From: Euryarchaeota archaeon UBA40
GTDB taxonomy: Archaea; Thermoplasmatota; Poseidoniia; Poseidoniales; Thalassarchaeaceae
DNA length: 18,763 nucleotides
Reading direction: 5' to 3'
Assembly (NCBI GenBank): GCA_002506875.1
Contig: DAYJ01000053.1
Location: 1 to 18,763 of the forward strand
Shown here piece after piece: positions 7,443 to 15,568 of this stretch (position 1 is its first letter; every line of letters begins with the position of its first letter). The position numbers and the translations under genes are program-made. The notes beneath the pieces are model-generated. The model was not told the DNA's origin. It saw only the letters and a list, made by a program, of their open reading frames with translations, and ran no database searches.

Positions 7443-8471
7443 ATGAGCGAAAATGTTCGATTAGCCGTTTACCCCAGAAAAGGTGGCCCTGAGAGTATAA
7501 CAGTGGTTGAAGCAGAGCTCGGAAAATTAGCACCAAATCAAATTCGAATCGATGTCCACTATGCTGGGATTAATTTCGCGGACTTAATGATGAGAATGGG
7601 GCTGTATGGAGCAGCTCCTCCTTTTCCATTCACTCCAGGTTATGAGGTGAGTGGAACAATAATCGAGATTGGTAAAGATGTGCGCAATCGTTCTGTTGGA
7701 GATCGTGTAGTAGCGATGACGCGGTTTGGAGGGTACTCTACAATAATCGATGTATTTCCAGATCAGTCCTTCATTCTAGGTCCGAAAATAGATCTTGATG
7801 CTGCTGCTGCAATGCCAGTGACATATACTACCGCTTACCATATGTTGGTACATCTTGGAAATATCAGAGAAGGAGATACAGTACTTATCCATCACGCCGC
7901 AGGGGGTGTCGGAACAGCTGCTGCCCAAATCGCTGCAGCTAAGGGTGCATCGTTAATCATTGGAACATCATCTGCTCCGAAGAAGGAATTTGTCGAATCG
8001 ATGGGGATGCATCACGTTACCCGAGGGGAGGATTTCATTGAACAATGCAAGGCACTCACTGATGGACGTGGAGTGGATCATGCGCTAGACCCGGTAGGAG
8101 GAAGACATTTGCTCAAATCTTACAGGGCTCTTGCAAAGGGGGGTAAGTTGTACGCCTTTGGAGGTTCATCCGCTGTGCCATGGAAACGACCTAATCTCTT
8201 TGCTGCACTTTGGATGTGGTGGAGGCTTCCTCGATTCGACCCCCTACGAATGATGAACTCAAATAAGGCTGTATTCGGAATACACCTAGGCACTTGGGAA
8301 AAGGAAGACATCCTGCAAGAACAGGTAAAGGAACTCATTTCAATGCACAAAGAGGGGGTAATCAATCCAGTAGTTGACAGTATATTCCAACTATCAGATG
8401 TGGCCAAAGCCCATACATACATGCACGATCGGAAAAATCGAGGTAAGATTCTGCTCGATTGCAGAGATTGA
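7443..8471 (+). CDS. Zinc-independent MDR oxidoreductase (quinone oxidoreductase / VAT1-like)
   Basis: A medium-chain dehydrogenase/reductase of 342 residues, probably using NADPH to reduce quinones or other activated carbonyls. The N-terminal GroES-like domain contains YAGINFADLMMRMGLY and PFTPGYEVSG (62-71). The Rossmann domain has the cofactor motif AAGGVGTAA (152-160) and DPVGG. The Cys and His ligands of zinc alcohol dehydrogenases are missing, which places it in the quinone reductase branch. The segment FDPLRMMNSNKAVFGIHLG near 260-280 is especially like VAT1-type members. The true substrate is unknown. It follows the nitroreductase in the same direction, and the pair may form a redox unit. 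The start is fixed by a strong ribosome site. Confidence 0.9.
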   Translation: MSENVRLAVYPRKGGPESITVVEAELGKLAPNQIRIDVHYAGINFADLMMRMGLYGAAPPFPFTPGYEVSGTIIEIGKDVRNRSVGDRVVAMTRFGGYSTIIDVFPDQSFILGPKIDLDAAAAMPVTYTTAYHMLVHLGNIREGDTVLIHHAAGGVGTAAAQIAAAKGASLIIGTSSAPKKEFVESMGMHHVTRGEDFIEQCKALTDGRGVDHALDPVGGRHLLKSYRALAKGGKLYAFGGSSAVPWKRPNLFAALWMWWRLPRFDPLRMMNSNKAVFGIHLGTWEKEDILQEQVKELISMHKEGVINPVVDSIFQLSDVAKAHTYMHDRKNRGKILLDCRD

Positions 8472-8483
8472 TTCGCATCTATA

Positions 8484-8491
8484 GAGGTGAT
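8484..8491 (+). promoter_or_regulatory. Shine-Dalgarno site of the GDPD gene
   Basis: GAGGTGAT followed by TAG and then the ATG at 8495; a near-complete anti-16S match. It sits in the 23-base gap after the MDR stop, consistent with one message covering both genes. Confidence 0.65.
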
Positions 8492-8494
8492 TAG

Positions 8495-9448
8495 ATGGAA
8501 AAAGAAGAACCGACATCCGCTTTAGATCAACGTCGTAAAATTGCACTTGGTATCGGGATTGCCTTGCTGCTTCTATTCAGTGGTCCTAGATTAGATTCAG
8601 ATTTAGGAAACGAGTGGATAGTCGGCGAGGATAGAGCCCTAATTATTGCTCACAGAGGTGGTGCAGATATATTCCCAGAGAATACAATGGTTGCATTCGA
8701 AGGTGCGGCAATTATCGGAGTTGATATGATTGAAATGGACTTCCAATTGACATCTGATAATCGCCTAATAACCATGCATGACGACACCGTAGACCGCACT
8801 ACTAATGGTACAGGACCAGTTATCGATATGACATTGGAAGAAATCTTAGCCCTCGATGCATCTGCAAAATTCTCAAATTTAACAGGCGAAAATCCTTGGA
8901 ACGGGAGTCATCTTCCACCTGCTACAATTGAAGAGGTTCTAGATCGGTTCATTGATTCCCCCCATCGTCTAAGTCTAGAGATCAAAAATGAAGGAGAAGC
9001 CGGCGAGATCTCTGCAGAGATTATTTCTCAAGAAATCAAAAATCGTAGTATGCAGAGCAGGATAGAAGTTGGATCATTTCACATTGATTCAATACAAGCA
9101 TTTAGAGAAATAAGTGGAGGAGAAATTGCAACATCAGGTGTTGAATCTGAAATTAGAAAATGTATCCTAATTCCAATGTTGCAACTTGATCGATGGTGGT
9201 TGGACCCAGGGCCAGCATCTGTTCTCCAGATACCTACTGAAGGAGCTGGCTTCAATCTTGCAACAAAGGGTGTCGTGAATCGTGCACATCAGCATGGTCA
9301 AGCTGTTCAATACTGGACAATTAATGACAAGGAAATGATGGAACACCTGATCGATATTGGTGCTGACGGCATTATGACCGATAACCCGATTCTTCTACGA
9401 CAAACGATATCCGATGCAGGATATGATCTTCCTGAACCATGGACGTGA
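8495..9448 (+). CDS. Membrane-anchored glycerophosphodiester phosphodiesterase
   Basis: Hydrolyses glycerophosphodiesters to glycerol phosphate and an alcohol; in archaea the natural substrate may be a lipid head-group fragment. A charged N-terminus and one hydrophobic helix at about 15-30 indicate a signal anchor, so the catalytic domain lies outside the membrane. The TIM-barrel GDPD domain is complete. It has AHRGGADIFPENT (about 52-64, giving the catalytic His53, Arg54 and Glu62), IEMDFQ (Glu80, Asp82 for metal), MHDDTVDRTTNGTG (His95, the second catalytic His), SLEIKNE in the middle, and the C-terminal VQYWTIND and GIMTDNP. The 317-residue length is normal. It is the last gene of its run, and its stop is one base from the stop of convergent aIF2-beta. 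Confidence 0.92.
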   Translation: MEKEEPTSALDQRRKIALGIGIALLLLFSGPRLDSDLGNEWIVGEDRALIIAHRGGADIFPENTMVAFEGAAIIGVDMIEMDFQLTSDNRLITMHDDTVDRTTNGTGPVIDMTLEEILALDASAKFSNLTGENPWNGSHLPPATIEEVLDRFIDSPHRLSLEIKNEGEAGEISAEIISQEIKNRSMQSRIEVGSFHIDSIQAFREISGGEIATSGVESEIRKCILIPMLQLDRWWLDPGPASVLQIPTEGAGFNLATKGVVNRAHQHGQAVQYWTINDKEMMEHLIDIGADGIMTDNPILLRQTISDAGYDLPEPWT

Positions 9449-9449
9449 A

Positions 9450-9884
9450 TCACAAACGGATTGGACGTGTTGCACCGCAAGCCTGGCACTTCATCAGAGT
9501 TGTACGATCCTCCTTGACGAAGTGTGTATCTGGCGCATTACATTGATTGCAGAGAATGAAGGCTTTCACATAATTCACAATTCGACCACGGATTCTCTTG
9601 GGAGGAATCCTCCCCTTGAACATCACACGGTTGGATTCCTTAGTGCCGCTCGTACCAAGTTCACCAAGCAAGTATTGGTAAACGTGGTTAGCATCACGGT
9701 CCATCTTTGAGATAAGTTCCGAAAAATTGCGGATAATGGTCTGATTTCCTTCAATCATAATGTCCGGCTCTGGAAGTGTCCAGCGAGCACGCTCACTGAT
9801 ATCGGTAGGAATCTTGTCCCGTGCCCGATCGAGCAAGGACTCATATTCAAAATCCGCCATACCCATTGGACTCGACTGCCCCAT
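9450..9884 (-). CDS. Translation initiation factor 2 subunit beta (aIF2-beta)
   Basis: Subunit of the archaeal heterotrimeric aIF2, which delivers initiator Met-tRNA to the small ribosomal subunit with GTP. The product is up to 144 residues. A short N-terminal helix (YESLLDRARDKIP) is followed by the central alpha-beta domain with NFSELISKMDRDANHVYQYL and GRIPPKRIRGRIVNYV. A C-terminal zinc ribbon has Cys112/Cys115 (CNQC) and Cys133/Cys136 (CQAC). Three starts are possible: 9884, 9866 and 9860. The first has a GGTGGGG upstream; the last would begin MADFEYESLL, closer to the usual family start. It is divergent from dut with a gap of about 50 bases. Confidence 0.93.
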   Translation of the reverse strand: MGQSSPMGMADFEYESLLDRARDKIPTDISERARWTLPEPDIMIEGNQTIIRNFSELISKMDRDANHVYQYLLGELGTSGTKESNRVMFKGRIPPKRIRGRIVNYVKAFILCNQCNAPDTHFVKEDRTTLMKCQACGATRPIRL

Positions 9885-9935
9885 TTCAACCCCACCGCCG
9901 TTTCATTGATGCACCATGTCCAGCAGTGTACCTCC

Positions 9936-10385
9936 ATGACAGCCCCTATCGAAGTCCTCTTCACGAAACTTCACAGTGAAGCACAAGCACCTCAGCGAGG
10001 CAGTGCTCTTGCTGCAGGTTGGGACCTGCGTTCGATTGAAGAGCATACAGTACACAAAGGGAAAACCACACGAATCCCTACCGGATTAGCTGTTGCGATT
10101 CCTGCTGGATTCGAGGGGCAGGTACGCGCACGTTCCTCCCTTGGAGCAAAGGGGATGATTCTCCCAAATGGAGTCGGTACAATTGACGCGGACTATAGGG
10201 GTGAGATTCAGGTCCTCGCAACATGGATTGGAGAAGGTGACTCATTCACAGTCACAGCCGGAGAAAGAATTGCCCAACTCGTCGTCGCTCCGATACCATC
10301 CGTAGAATTCATTGAAGTCAAACCTGATGAATTGGGGGACACAAAACGGGGCACGGGCGGATTCGGAAGCACTGGACGATACTGA
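9936..10385 (+). CDS. dut: dUTP diphosphatase (trimeric dUTPase)
   Basis: Hydrolyses dUTP to dUMP and pyrophosphate, keeping uracil out of DNA and feeding thymidylate synthesis. The 149-residue product carries all five motifs of the homotrimeric family: AAGWDLRS (26-33, with Trp where AGYDL is usual), RSSLGAKG (66-73), GTIDADYRGE (81-90), GERIAQLVV (109-117) and the C-terminal Gly-rich arm RGTGGFGSTG (138-147). ATG 9936 gives the standard N-terminus; upstream in-frame starts at 9906 (TTG) and 9909 would add unlikely residues. No Shine-Dalgarno sequence is visible, so the transcript may be leaderless. It is the first gene of a long plus-strand run with gfcR and lysK. Confidence 0.95.
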   Translation: MTAPIEVLFTKLHSEAQAPQRGSALAAGWDLRSIEEHTVHKGKTTRIPTGLAVAIPAGFEGQVRARSSLGAKGMILPNGVGTIDADYRGEIQVLATWIGEGDSFTVTAGERIAQLVVAPIPSVEFIEVKPDELGDTKRGTGGFGSTGRY

Positions 10386-10447
10386 TTCAGATGCCCTCTC
10401 CATCCGGTGGATTGAAATCGGGGGGATGGAACCAATCATCGATTCAA

Positions 10448-11023
10448 ATGGCACTAAGCGTTGAGGAACTCAGAAGTAAAGCCGCAGAATTGCGGGCTAA
10501 AGGACTCAATACCCAACAGATTGCAGACGAACTATCTGTTTCTCAGACCACAGTCCAATGGTTATCCAGTGAGGGTGTCGAATCACCTCCTGATGACGTC
10601 CGAATCGGTTGGAGGACCATTGGCGCCCGTGCTACGAGAATCGAAGCCATCGGCCTTATCCTCGCAGATATCATCGATGAGGAACTTGCTGGCAAAGTCG
10701 ATACCATCGTTGGAATCAGCCTGAACGGTATCGCATTCGCTCAATCTCTCGCTGGCCACATCGATGCTGACTTCGCAATTTATCGATCCGTCGATGAAGA
10801 CGGTTCAGGACATCTTTCAAACAAGTATGGCAATGTCGCCGGCCGTGACGTTGTTGTTATCGATGATGTCCTATCCACTGGATCCACAATGCGGCGCACA
10901 ATTGAGGCCCTCCGTTCCGAGGGAGCCAATGTATGCCTCTGTATGGTGCTAGTTAACAAGACTGAGCGTAACGAAATCGAAGGCGTGCCACTCCGCGGGC
11001 TCATTCGCGCCGTCAACGTCTGA
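10448..11023 (+). CDS. gfcR: GfcR-type regulator: HTH plus PRPP-binding phosphoribosyltransferase fold
   Basis: A 191-residue fusion of an N-terminal helix-turn-helix (about 20-39, GLNTQQIADELSVSQTTVQW) and an orotate phosphoribosyltransferase-like domain. The PRPP loop is VVVIDDVLSTGST (about 135-147). This architecture was long annotated as a second PyrE; in haloarchaea the homologue GfcR is a transcription regulator of sugar breakdown genes rather than an enzyme. The same role is an inference here; a PRPP- or nucleotide-sensing regulator of the adjoining pyrimidine genes is the alternative. The frame opens at 10391, but the first 19 residues (Ser, Gly and Pro-rich) do not match the family, so ATG 10448 is preferred. 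It lies between dut and lysK in the same direction. Confidence 0.85.
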   Translation: MALSVEELRSKAAELRAKGLNTQQIADELSVSQTTVQWLSSEGVESPPDDVRIGWRTIGARATRIEAIGLILADIIDEELAGKVDTIVGISLNGIAFAQSLAGHIDADFAIYRSVDEDGSGHLSNKYGNVAGRDVVVIDDVLSTGSTMRRTIEALRSEGANVCLCMVLVNKTERNEIEGVPLRGLIRAVNV

Positions 11024-11026
11024 GGT
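11022..11026 (+). promoter_or_regulatory. Ribosome site overlapping the gfcR stop, deciding the lysK start
   Basis: GAGGT begins within the gfcR TGA and ends six bases before ATG 11033. This favours ATG 11033 over the in-frame TTG at 11027 and suggests coupled translation. Confidence 0.5.
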
Positions 11027-11032
11027 TTGGAG

Positions 11033-12667
11033 ATGCACTGGGCAGACAGTGTCGCGCAAAACCTTGCGCGACGAGGAAATTCCCACACAATCGCAGCGGG
11101 AATTACACCGTCAGGCATATTCCATATCGGGCATATCCGAGAGGTCGTTACCTGTGACATAATTGTTCGAGCCTGTAATGATGCTGGAATGGATGCTCGT
11201 CTACTGTTCATCGTTGATTCAATTGACCCACTAAGAAAGGTGTATCCATTCCTCCATTCTGACTATGAAGAGTACATCGGACACCCACTCTACAAGATTC
11301 CGCCTCCAGATTCAGAAGGGCGGCCGGACCTTGGAGCAGAGCATAACTATGCAGCACACTTCCTCAATCCATTCATTGAGGCCCTCCGAGAATTAGGTGT
11401 AAATCCTGAACTTTCATGGAACCACGAAGCCTACGAATCTGGAAAATTCGAAGATGCTGCCCGAATCTTTCTCAATCGACGAAAGGATGTTGCCAAAATA
11501 CTCACCGAGATCTCTGGCCGCCCAATTGCAGAAGGATGGTACCCATACACGCCAATAGGTCACGACGGTAGCATGGATGGTTTGACAGTTACAGGTTGGG
11601 AAGACCCCTATGTCCTATGGATTGATGAGGAAGGGAACGAGGGGAAATCTCACATTGGAACTGCTGAAGGAAAATTACCTTGGCGTATGGACTGGCCAGC
11701 GAAGTGGGCGGTCCATGGTGTCACATGCGAGCCCTTCGGAAAGGATCACGCTGCATCCGGAGGGAGTTACTCGACCGGACGGCAACTAGTCGATCTTCTT
11801 GGAGCACAGCCTCCTATACCTGTCCCTTACGAGTGGATTCAACTCAAGGGCATGGGCCCGATGTCAAGTTCAACAAACGTAATCGTTGGGCCCTTGGAGG
11901 CACTGGAAATTGTCCCGCCAGAGATTCTGCGATTTCTCATCTCATCTAACAAGCCAAAACGACATATCGAATTTGACACAGGTACGGAACTCATCAAGAA
12001 AGCAGAATTGTACGACCATTATTGCAGAATATACGCCAACCAAAATGAAGAAAAAAATGATGACGATTCTGCAAGAAAAGTAAAGCTGAAAGAAGAACAA
12101 CGGGGTGCTATCCGTTTCGCTCAAGTTATACCTCGGGAGATACCGAGGATTACTTCACACAAAGCCTCCTTCAGCCACCTCTCAATGCTAGCACAAATTC
12201 GTTCTGATGACGAATCAGTTTGGGAATCTATGAGGACATCCGGCATGTTAGATGGAGAACCCTCTGAAAGCCTAGTTGATAGGCTCCGTAGAATGCGAAA
12301 CTGGATTGCATCTGAGCACTTCCCAGATGCTAACAGGTTGGTAATTCAAACCTCAGTTACTTCTGATGCAAGGGATGCTTTGCTTATTCCAGATGATATT
12401 TCCCAGAATGATATTACACGCAGTTATTTGGCGACACTAGTTGAGACCTACCGGTCATGTGAATGGAAAGATGAAACAATCCAAAACGCGATTTGCGATA
12501 ATGCTCGAGACCATGATATCGGGCTACGAGAAGCATTCGTGACACTATACAATATCCATCTTGGTAAGGGCTACGGCCCAAAACTTGCATCACTTATCGC
12601 TGAGATTCCAAGAGAGGACGCTATCGCCCCCCTGGTGGATGCACTTTCCATTCTGGATGGGGCCTGA
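11033..12667 (+). CDS. lysK: Lysyl-tRNA synthetase, class I
   Basis: Charges tRNA-Lys with lysine. The class I form is found mainly in archaea and some bacteria and is unrelated to the common class II enzyme. The 544-residue product has AAGITPSGIFHIGHIRE with the HIGH signature at 31-34. It also has LLFIVDSIDPLRKVYPFL, HNYAAHFLNPF and GKDHAASGGSYSTG, all typical of the class I LysRS core, followed by a helical anticodon-binding C-terminal half. The KMSKS loop is odd: where homologues read like KMS(S/G)SKGN, this protein has GPMSSSTN (about 275-282), lacking both Lys residues. Length matches the family. It follows gfcR within ten bases. Confidence 0.93.
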   Translation: MHWADSVAQNLARRGNSHTIAAGITPSGIFHIGHIREVVTCDIIVRACNDAGMDARLLFIVDSIDPLRKVYPFLHSDYEEYIGHPLYKIPPPDSEGRPDLGAEHNYAAHFLNPFIEALRELGVNPELSWNHEAYESGKFEDAARIFLNRRKDVAKILTEISGRPIAEGWYPYTPIGHDGSMDGLTVTGWEDPYVLWIDEEGNEGKSHIGTAEGKLPWRMDWPAKWAVHGVTCEPFGKDHAASGGSYSTGRQLVDLLGAQPPIPVPYEWIQLKGMGPMSSSTNVIVGPLEALEIVPPEILRFLISSNKPKRHIEFDTGTELIKKAELYDHYCRIYANQNEEKNDDDSARKVKLKEEQRGAIRFAQVIPREIPRITSHKASFSHLSMLAQIRSDDESVWESMRTSGMLDGEPSESLVDRLRRMRNWIASEHFPDANRLVIQTSVTSDARDALLIPDDISQNDITRSYLATLVETYRSCEWKDETIQNAICDNARDHDIGLREAFVTLYNIHLGKGYGPKLASLIAEIPREDAIAPLVDALSILDGA

Positions 12668-12719
12668 AGTCCGACTAGAATCGGCATTCTTCATATGTGG
12701 AGCATTCATACCCTCGCCA

Positions 12720-14126
12720 ATGCCTGTTCACTGTCCAACTTGTGAGGGCCCTGTTGAGGCCACTTCCAAGTTCTGTCTAAAGTGTGGACATGACCTCCTT
12801 GTGATTGGACCAATTACTTCCACGGGGCATGATGTAAGGCAATTGAAAGAATTGATCAGAGGACGTTCGGACCTTGCGATGGCGGATAAGTTCGATCTTA
12901 TCGCGAAAATTGAGGATGGTGCCAACCCTATCGAACTCGGTCTAGCCGCTGCAAGCGAAGAAGACGCTGCAATGGCTCTTGCAACTGAATCTGTATCCAC
13001 GACCACTGAATCCACTGAATCAACAATGGATGCAATGTCCTCTGCAGTCACATCCGCACTCGGTGGAGGCATTCAGAGGAATCCTGCAGCCGCTGCTGCT
13101 GCAGCTGCCATATCCCATGACACGAATGCATGGGCTCTAATCTCCGCAGGCAAGGTTGATCTCAACGAACCTGTCTATCTGCAGGCGATGGAGTTGGGCA
13201 TGGAAGCCAGCCACCACATCCACGATATCGCCGCAGGTGGCGTAGAAGCTCTCTCCAGTGAAGACCTGAAGGCAATCCCGGTACTCAAGCCGCCGAAGAA
13301 ATCCTTCTGTCCAAAATGTGGATCAGATATTCACGCTCACACTATGCTCCAATGGAGGAAGTGGAGAGACCATTCTGGAGAAGTCGTCCAATTACAGACT
13401 CAAGCAGGTATGGAAACTGCAATCATACAGACGGCTTCCCATTTCATCACGTCCATCCAAGCGCTTGAAACTCAGGTCGGGGAGTTACAAGCAGCCCTCG
13501 ACGCTGCAGATCCGGATGCAGTAAAGGAAGCGATGGCCGAGGAATTCAACGATGAGATGCGCGCTGAAATGTCTGCAGAACTTGAAGCGGCACTCCGCGA
13601 GCAGATAGAAGAGGAAGTTCGTGCAGAATTTGCAACATCGCGGACGATCTCCAGCCGTGCAGGAGCAGTTAGTCGACCCCGAGGTACTTCTTTCAAACCA
13701 AAAACAATGAAAGAATCCAAACCTGCTCCGAAACCCAAGCCAAAGAAGGAAGAGAAGAAAGACGAGAAGACGGATGAAGAAGGCGAATCAAAATCCGATG
13801 AAAAACCAGAGGAGAAGCCGAAGCCTGAGAAGAAGTCGGCTGCAGCCATGATGTTTGGTGGCGCCCGCAATAAGGTGAAATTTGAAGGTGAAGAGGGCGA
13901 TAAAGCACAGTGGTTCCTTGACAATGGACTCCACACGATATACGACCCTCATGGGACCGGCAAGGAACTCAAACCGCGCACAATCCTCTCACGCTCCTCA
14001 GATGGGAATGTTCGTGTGCAAGATGTGGTCCGTATTTACGCCGATCAAGGCGTGGATGGCCTATCTGAACTCGCATGGACAAGTCCCTTGACACAATACA
14101 TCATCGAAGCTTTCGATTCTTGTTAA
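12720..14126 (+). CDS. Zinc-ribbon protein with coiled coil, Lys/Glu/Pro linker and unknown C-terminal domain
   Basis: I do not recognise this 468-residue protein. From the N-terminus it has a zinc ribbon (CPTC at 5-8, CLKC at 19-22), a short helical region (about 36-80), a Ser/Thr-rich stretch and an eight-Ala run near 121-128. A second CPKC (197-200) follows that lacks an obvious second Cys pair. Residues about 225-310 are a long acidic helix rich in Ala and Glu, likely a coiled coil. Residues about 325-377 form a disordered Lys/Glu/Pro linker. A compact C-terminal domain of about 85 residues begins at AQWFLDNGLHTIYDPHG. There are no membrane segments. The frame extends upstream into lysK, but ATG 12720 places the first CPTC at residue 5, as is usual for such ribbons. 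A scaffold or adaptor is a guess. Confidence 0.75.
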   Translation: MPVHCPTCEGPVEATSKFCLKCGHDLLVIGPITSTGHDVRQLKELIRGRSDLAMADKFDLIAKIEDGANPIELGLAAASEEDAAMALATESVSTTTESTESTMDAMSSAVTSALGGGIQRNPAAAAAAAAISHDTNAWALISAGKVDLNEPVYLQAMELGMEASHHIHDIAAGGVEALSSEDLKAIPVLKPPKKSFCPKCGSDIHAHTMLQWRKWRDHSGEVVQLQTQAGMETAIIQTASHFITSIQALETQVGELQAALDAADPDAVKEAMAEEFNDEMRAEMSAELEAALREQIEEEVRAEFATSRTISSRAGAVSRPRGTSFKPKTMKESKPAPKPKPKKEEKKDEKTDEEGESKSDEKPEEKPKPEKKSAAAMMFGGARNKVKFEGEEGDKAQWFLDNGLHTIYDPHGTGKELKPRTILSRSSDGNVRVQDVVRIYADQGVDGLSELAWTSPLTQYIIEAFDSC

Positions 14127-14162
14127 TCTGATGAGAAGTTCTATTCGCTCAGAGCCTAGGAC

Positions 14163-15560
14163 ATGACTATGCCAGACGTGGGTCCACTTGCCTCATACTA
14201 TTGGAGAACAATATCTGGAACCGATTTTAGTATTGGTTGGACAATGGGGCTGACCCATGTCATTTCACTTCTAGGCGTAATCACATCCCTTGCTTTGCTC
14301 TTTCTAGCCATGCTAATCATTCGAGCACGTCCTAAGGCGGCAGAAAACCGATTCATGTGTGTCCTCCTCCTTGCTGAGTCATGGCGAGTACTAGCCCAAT
14401 GGTACAACCTTATTCCACTAGGCCCTGAGGCAATCCCATTTATTCAATACTATCGAGTAGGATGGTATTTCTGTGGTATTCTATGCATCTTCCTGTATAT
14501 TTCCACCGTCGCTTTCTATCCGACAAAAAGAACGGGATTCATGTCGAAGGATGCGATTAAGAACAAACTCTGGTGGTTTCTCCCCCTTATTAGTGCAGTC
14601 ATTCTAGGCCTACTAGTTGCTTCAAACGGGGGCCTGCAAGGAACCATTGGAGGTACGATGCTTGTGGATTGTAGTACTCCCATGGACTTCGATGCCGAGG
14701 GGAACGCTCCCGCTGTTCTGACATACTCTCCGGGGATGGAAGAGACAACCGGGACCTGTAATGTTGACCTTTCACCTTACGTCTACTTCGTACCTGAGGC
14801 AGGTTCGGGTCTAAGCACCCTTCTCCTCATCCTCCCGGTATTCTCTGCGACGATCGCTATGTTCCTGATGCGTGGTGCATGGAAGCGTCTCCGAGATGAA
14901 GAAGGTCGTGAAAATGAGGCAAATGAAGCGAGATCTCTGTACATCGGATTCACAGGGAAAGTGACAATCAAAGGGATGGCTGTAATCTCGATTATTGCAA
15001 CCACCGTAATGTTTGGTCGATTCAATCTTGCAGACATGAGTTCAATCGAAAACACTGAACAACTTGTAATCTATCTCTATTGTCTATACGCCTTCCTGTT
15101 TAGTATTCTACTGACAGGGATGTTTGAAGGATTCATGTTCACATATGCTATCCTCAAGAATGATATTCTCGGAATCGATGAGAAACTCAGAAAGGCGTTC
15201 AGTGCCGCAATCTTTGCTGGTATCGGAGGCATTTCACTTCTACTTGCTACCGAGATGATGGAGGGATTGATCCCCGGAGGAGGGCTGGTGGGCGGCGTCA
15301 TCATTGGTGCCCCGCTGGTGGTGCTTCGAAAACCAATCTTCGTCGCAATAAACAACTTCTCATCGATGCTAATGCCGGAGGCTTTCACAAAGACCGAACT
15401 ATCCTACATAGAGGCATATGAGATTGCTATGGAAGATCGCATTATCACCGATGAGGAGCGAAAATTCCTGAAACTACAGGCGAAGACGCTAGGCCTTGAT
15501 GATGAACGAGTAAAATACATCGAGAGTTGGTATGACGAGAACCTCGAAGAGGAAGAGTGA
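14163..15560 (+). CDS. Multi-pass membrane protein, sensor-like, with TerB-like cytoplasmic tail
   Basis: A 465-residue integral membrane protein that I cannot name. Hydrophobic segments lie at about 29-53, 63-80, 97-119, 136-153, 216-236, 268-284, 300-324, 346-366 and 372-388. An acidic external loop (about 155-212) holds two Cys (170 and 199) that may form a disulfide. The segment FTYAILKNDILGIDEKLRKAF near 326-346 recalls the end of the N-terminal 7TM module of some histidine kinases, where it leads to the signalling domain. No kinase follows. Residues about 414-461 (YIEAYEIAMEDRIITDEERK onward) look like a TerB/tellurite-resistance-type helical domain. ATG 14163 or 14169 may be the start. 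It follows the zinc-ribbon gene by 36 bases and ends eight bases from the convergent carB stop. Confidence 0.7.
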   Translation: MTMPDVGPLASYYWRTISGTDFSIGWTMGLTHVISLLGVITSLALLFLAMLIIRARPKAAENRFMCVLLLAESWRVLAQWYNLIPLGPEAIPFIQYYRVGWYFCGILCIFLYISTVAFYPTKRTGFMSKDAIKNKLWWFLPLISAVILGLLVASNGGLQGTIGGTMLVDCSTPMDFDAEGNAPAVLTYSPGMEETTGTCNVDLSPYVYFVPEAGSGLSTLLLILPVFSATIAMFLMRGAWKRLRDEEGRENEANEARSLYIGFTGKVTIKGMAVISIIATTVMFGRFNLADMSSIENTEQLVIYLYCLYAFLFSILLTGMFEGFMFTYAILKNDILGIDEKLRKAFSAAIFAGIGGISLLLATEMMEGLIPGGGLVGGVIIGAPLVVLRKPIFVAINNFSSMLMPEAFTKTELSYIEAYEIAMEDRIITDEERKFLKLQAKTLGLDDERVKYIESWYDENLEEEE

Positions 15561-15568
15561 TGATACAC

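Noticed and set aside
13085..13110. GCN-repeat (Ala run) as a microsatellite
   Set aside because: The codons vary (gca, gcc, gct), so it is selected at the protein level or neutral, not a simple DNA repeat.
13472..13936. 154-codon antisense frame, rich in Ser and Phe
   Set aside because: It is the mirror of the Lys/Glu-rich linker and coiled coil of the 12720 gene, a known cause of spurious open frames.
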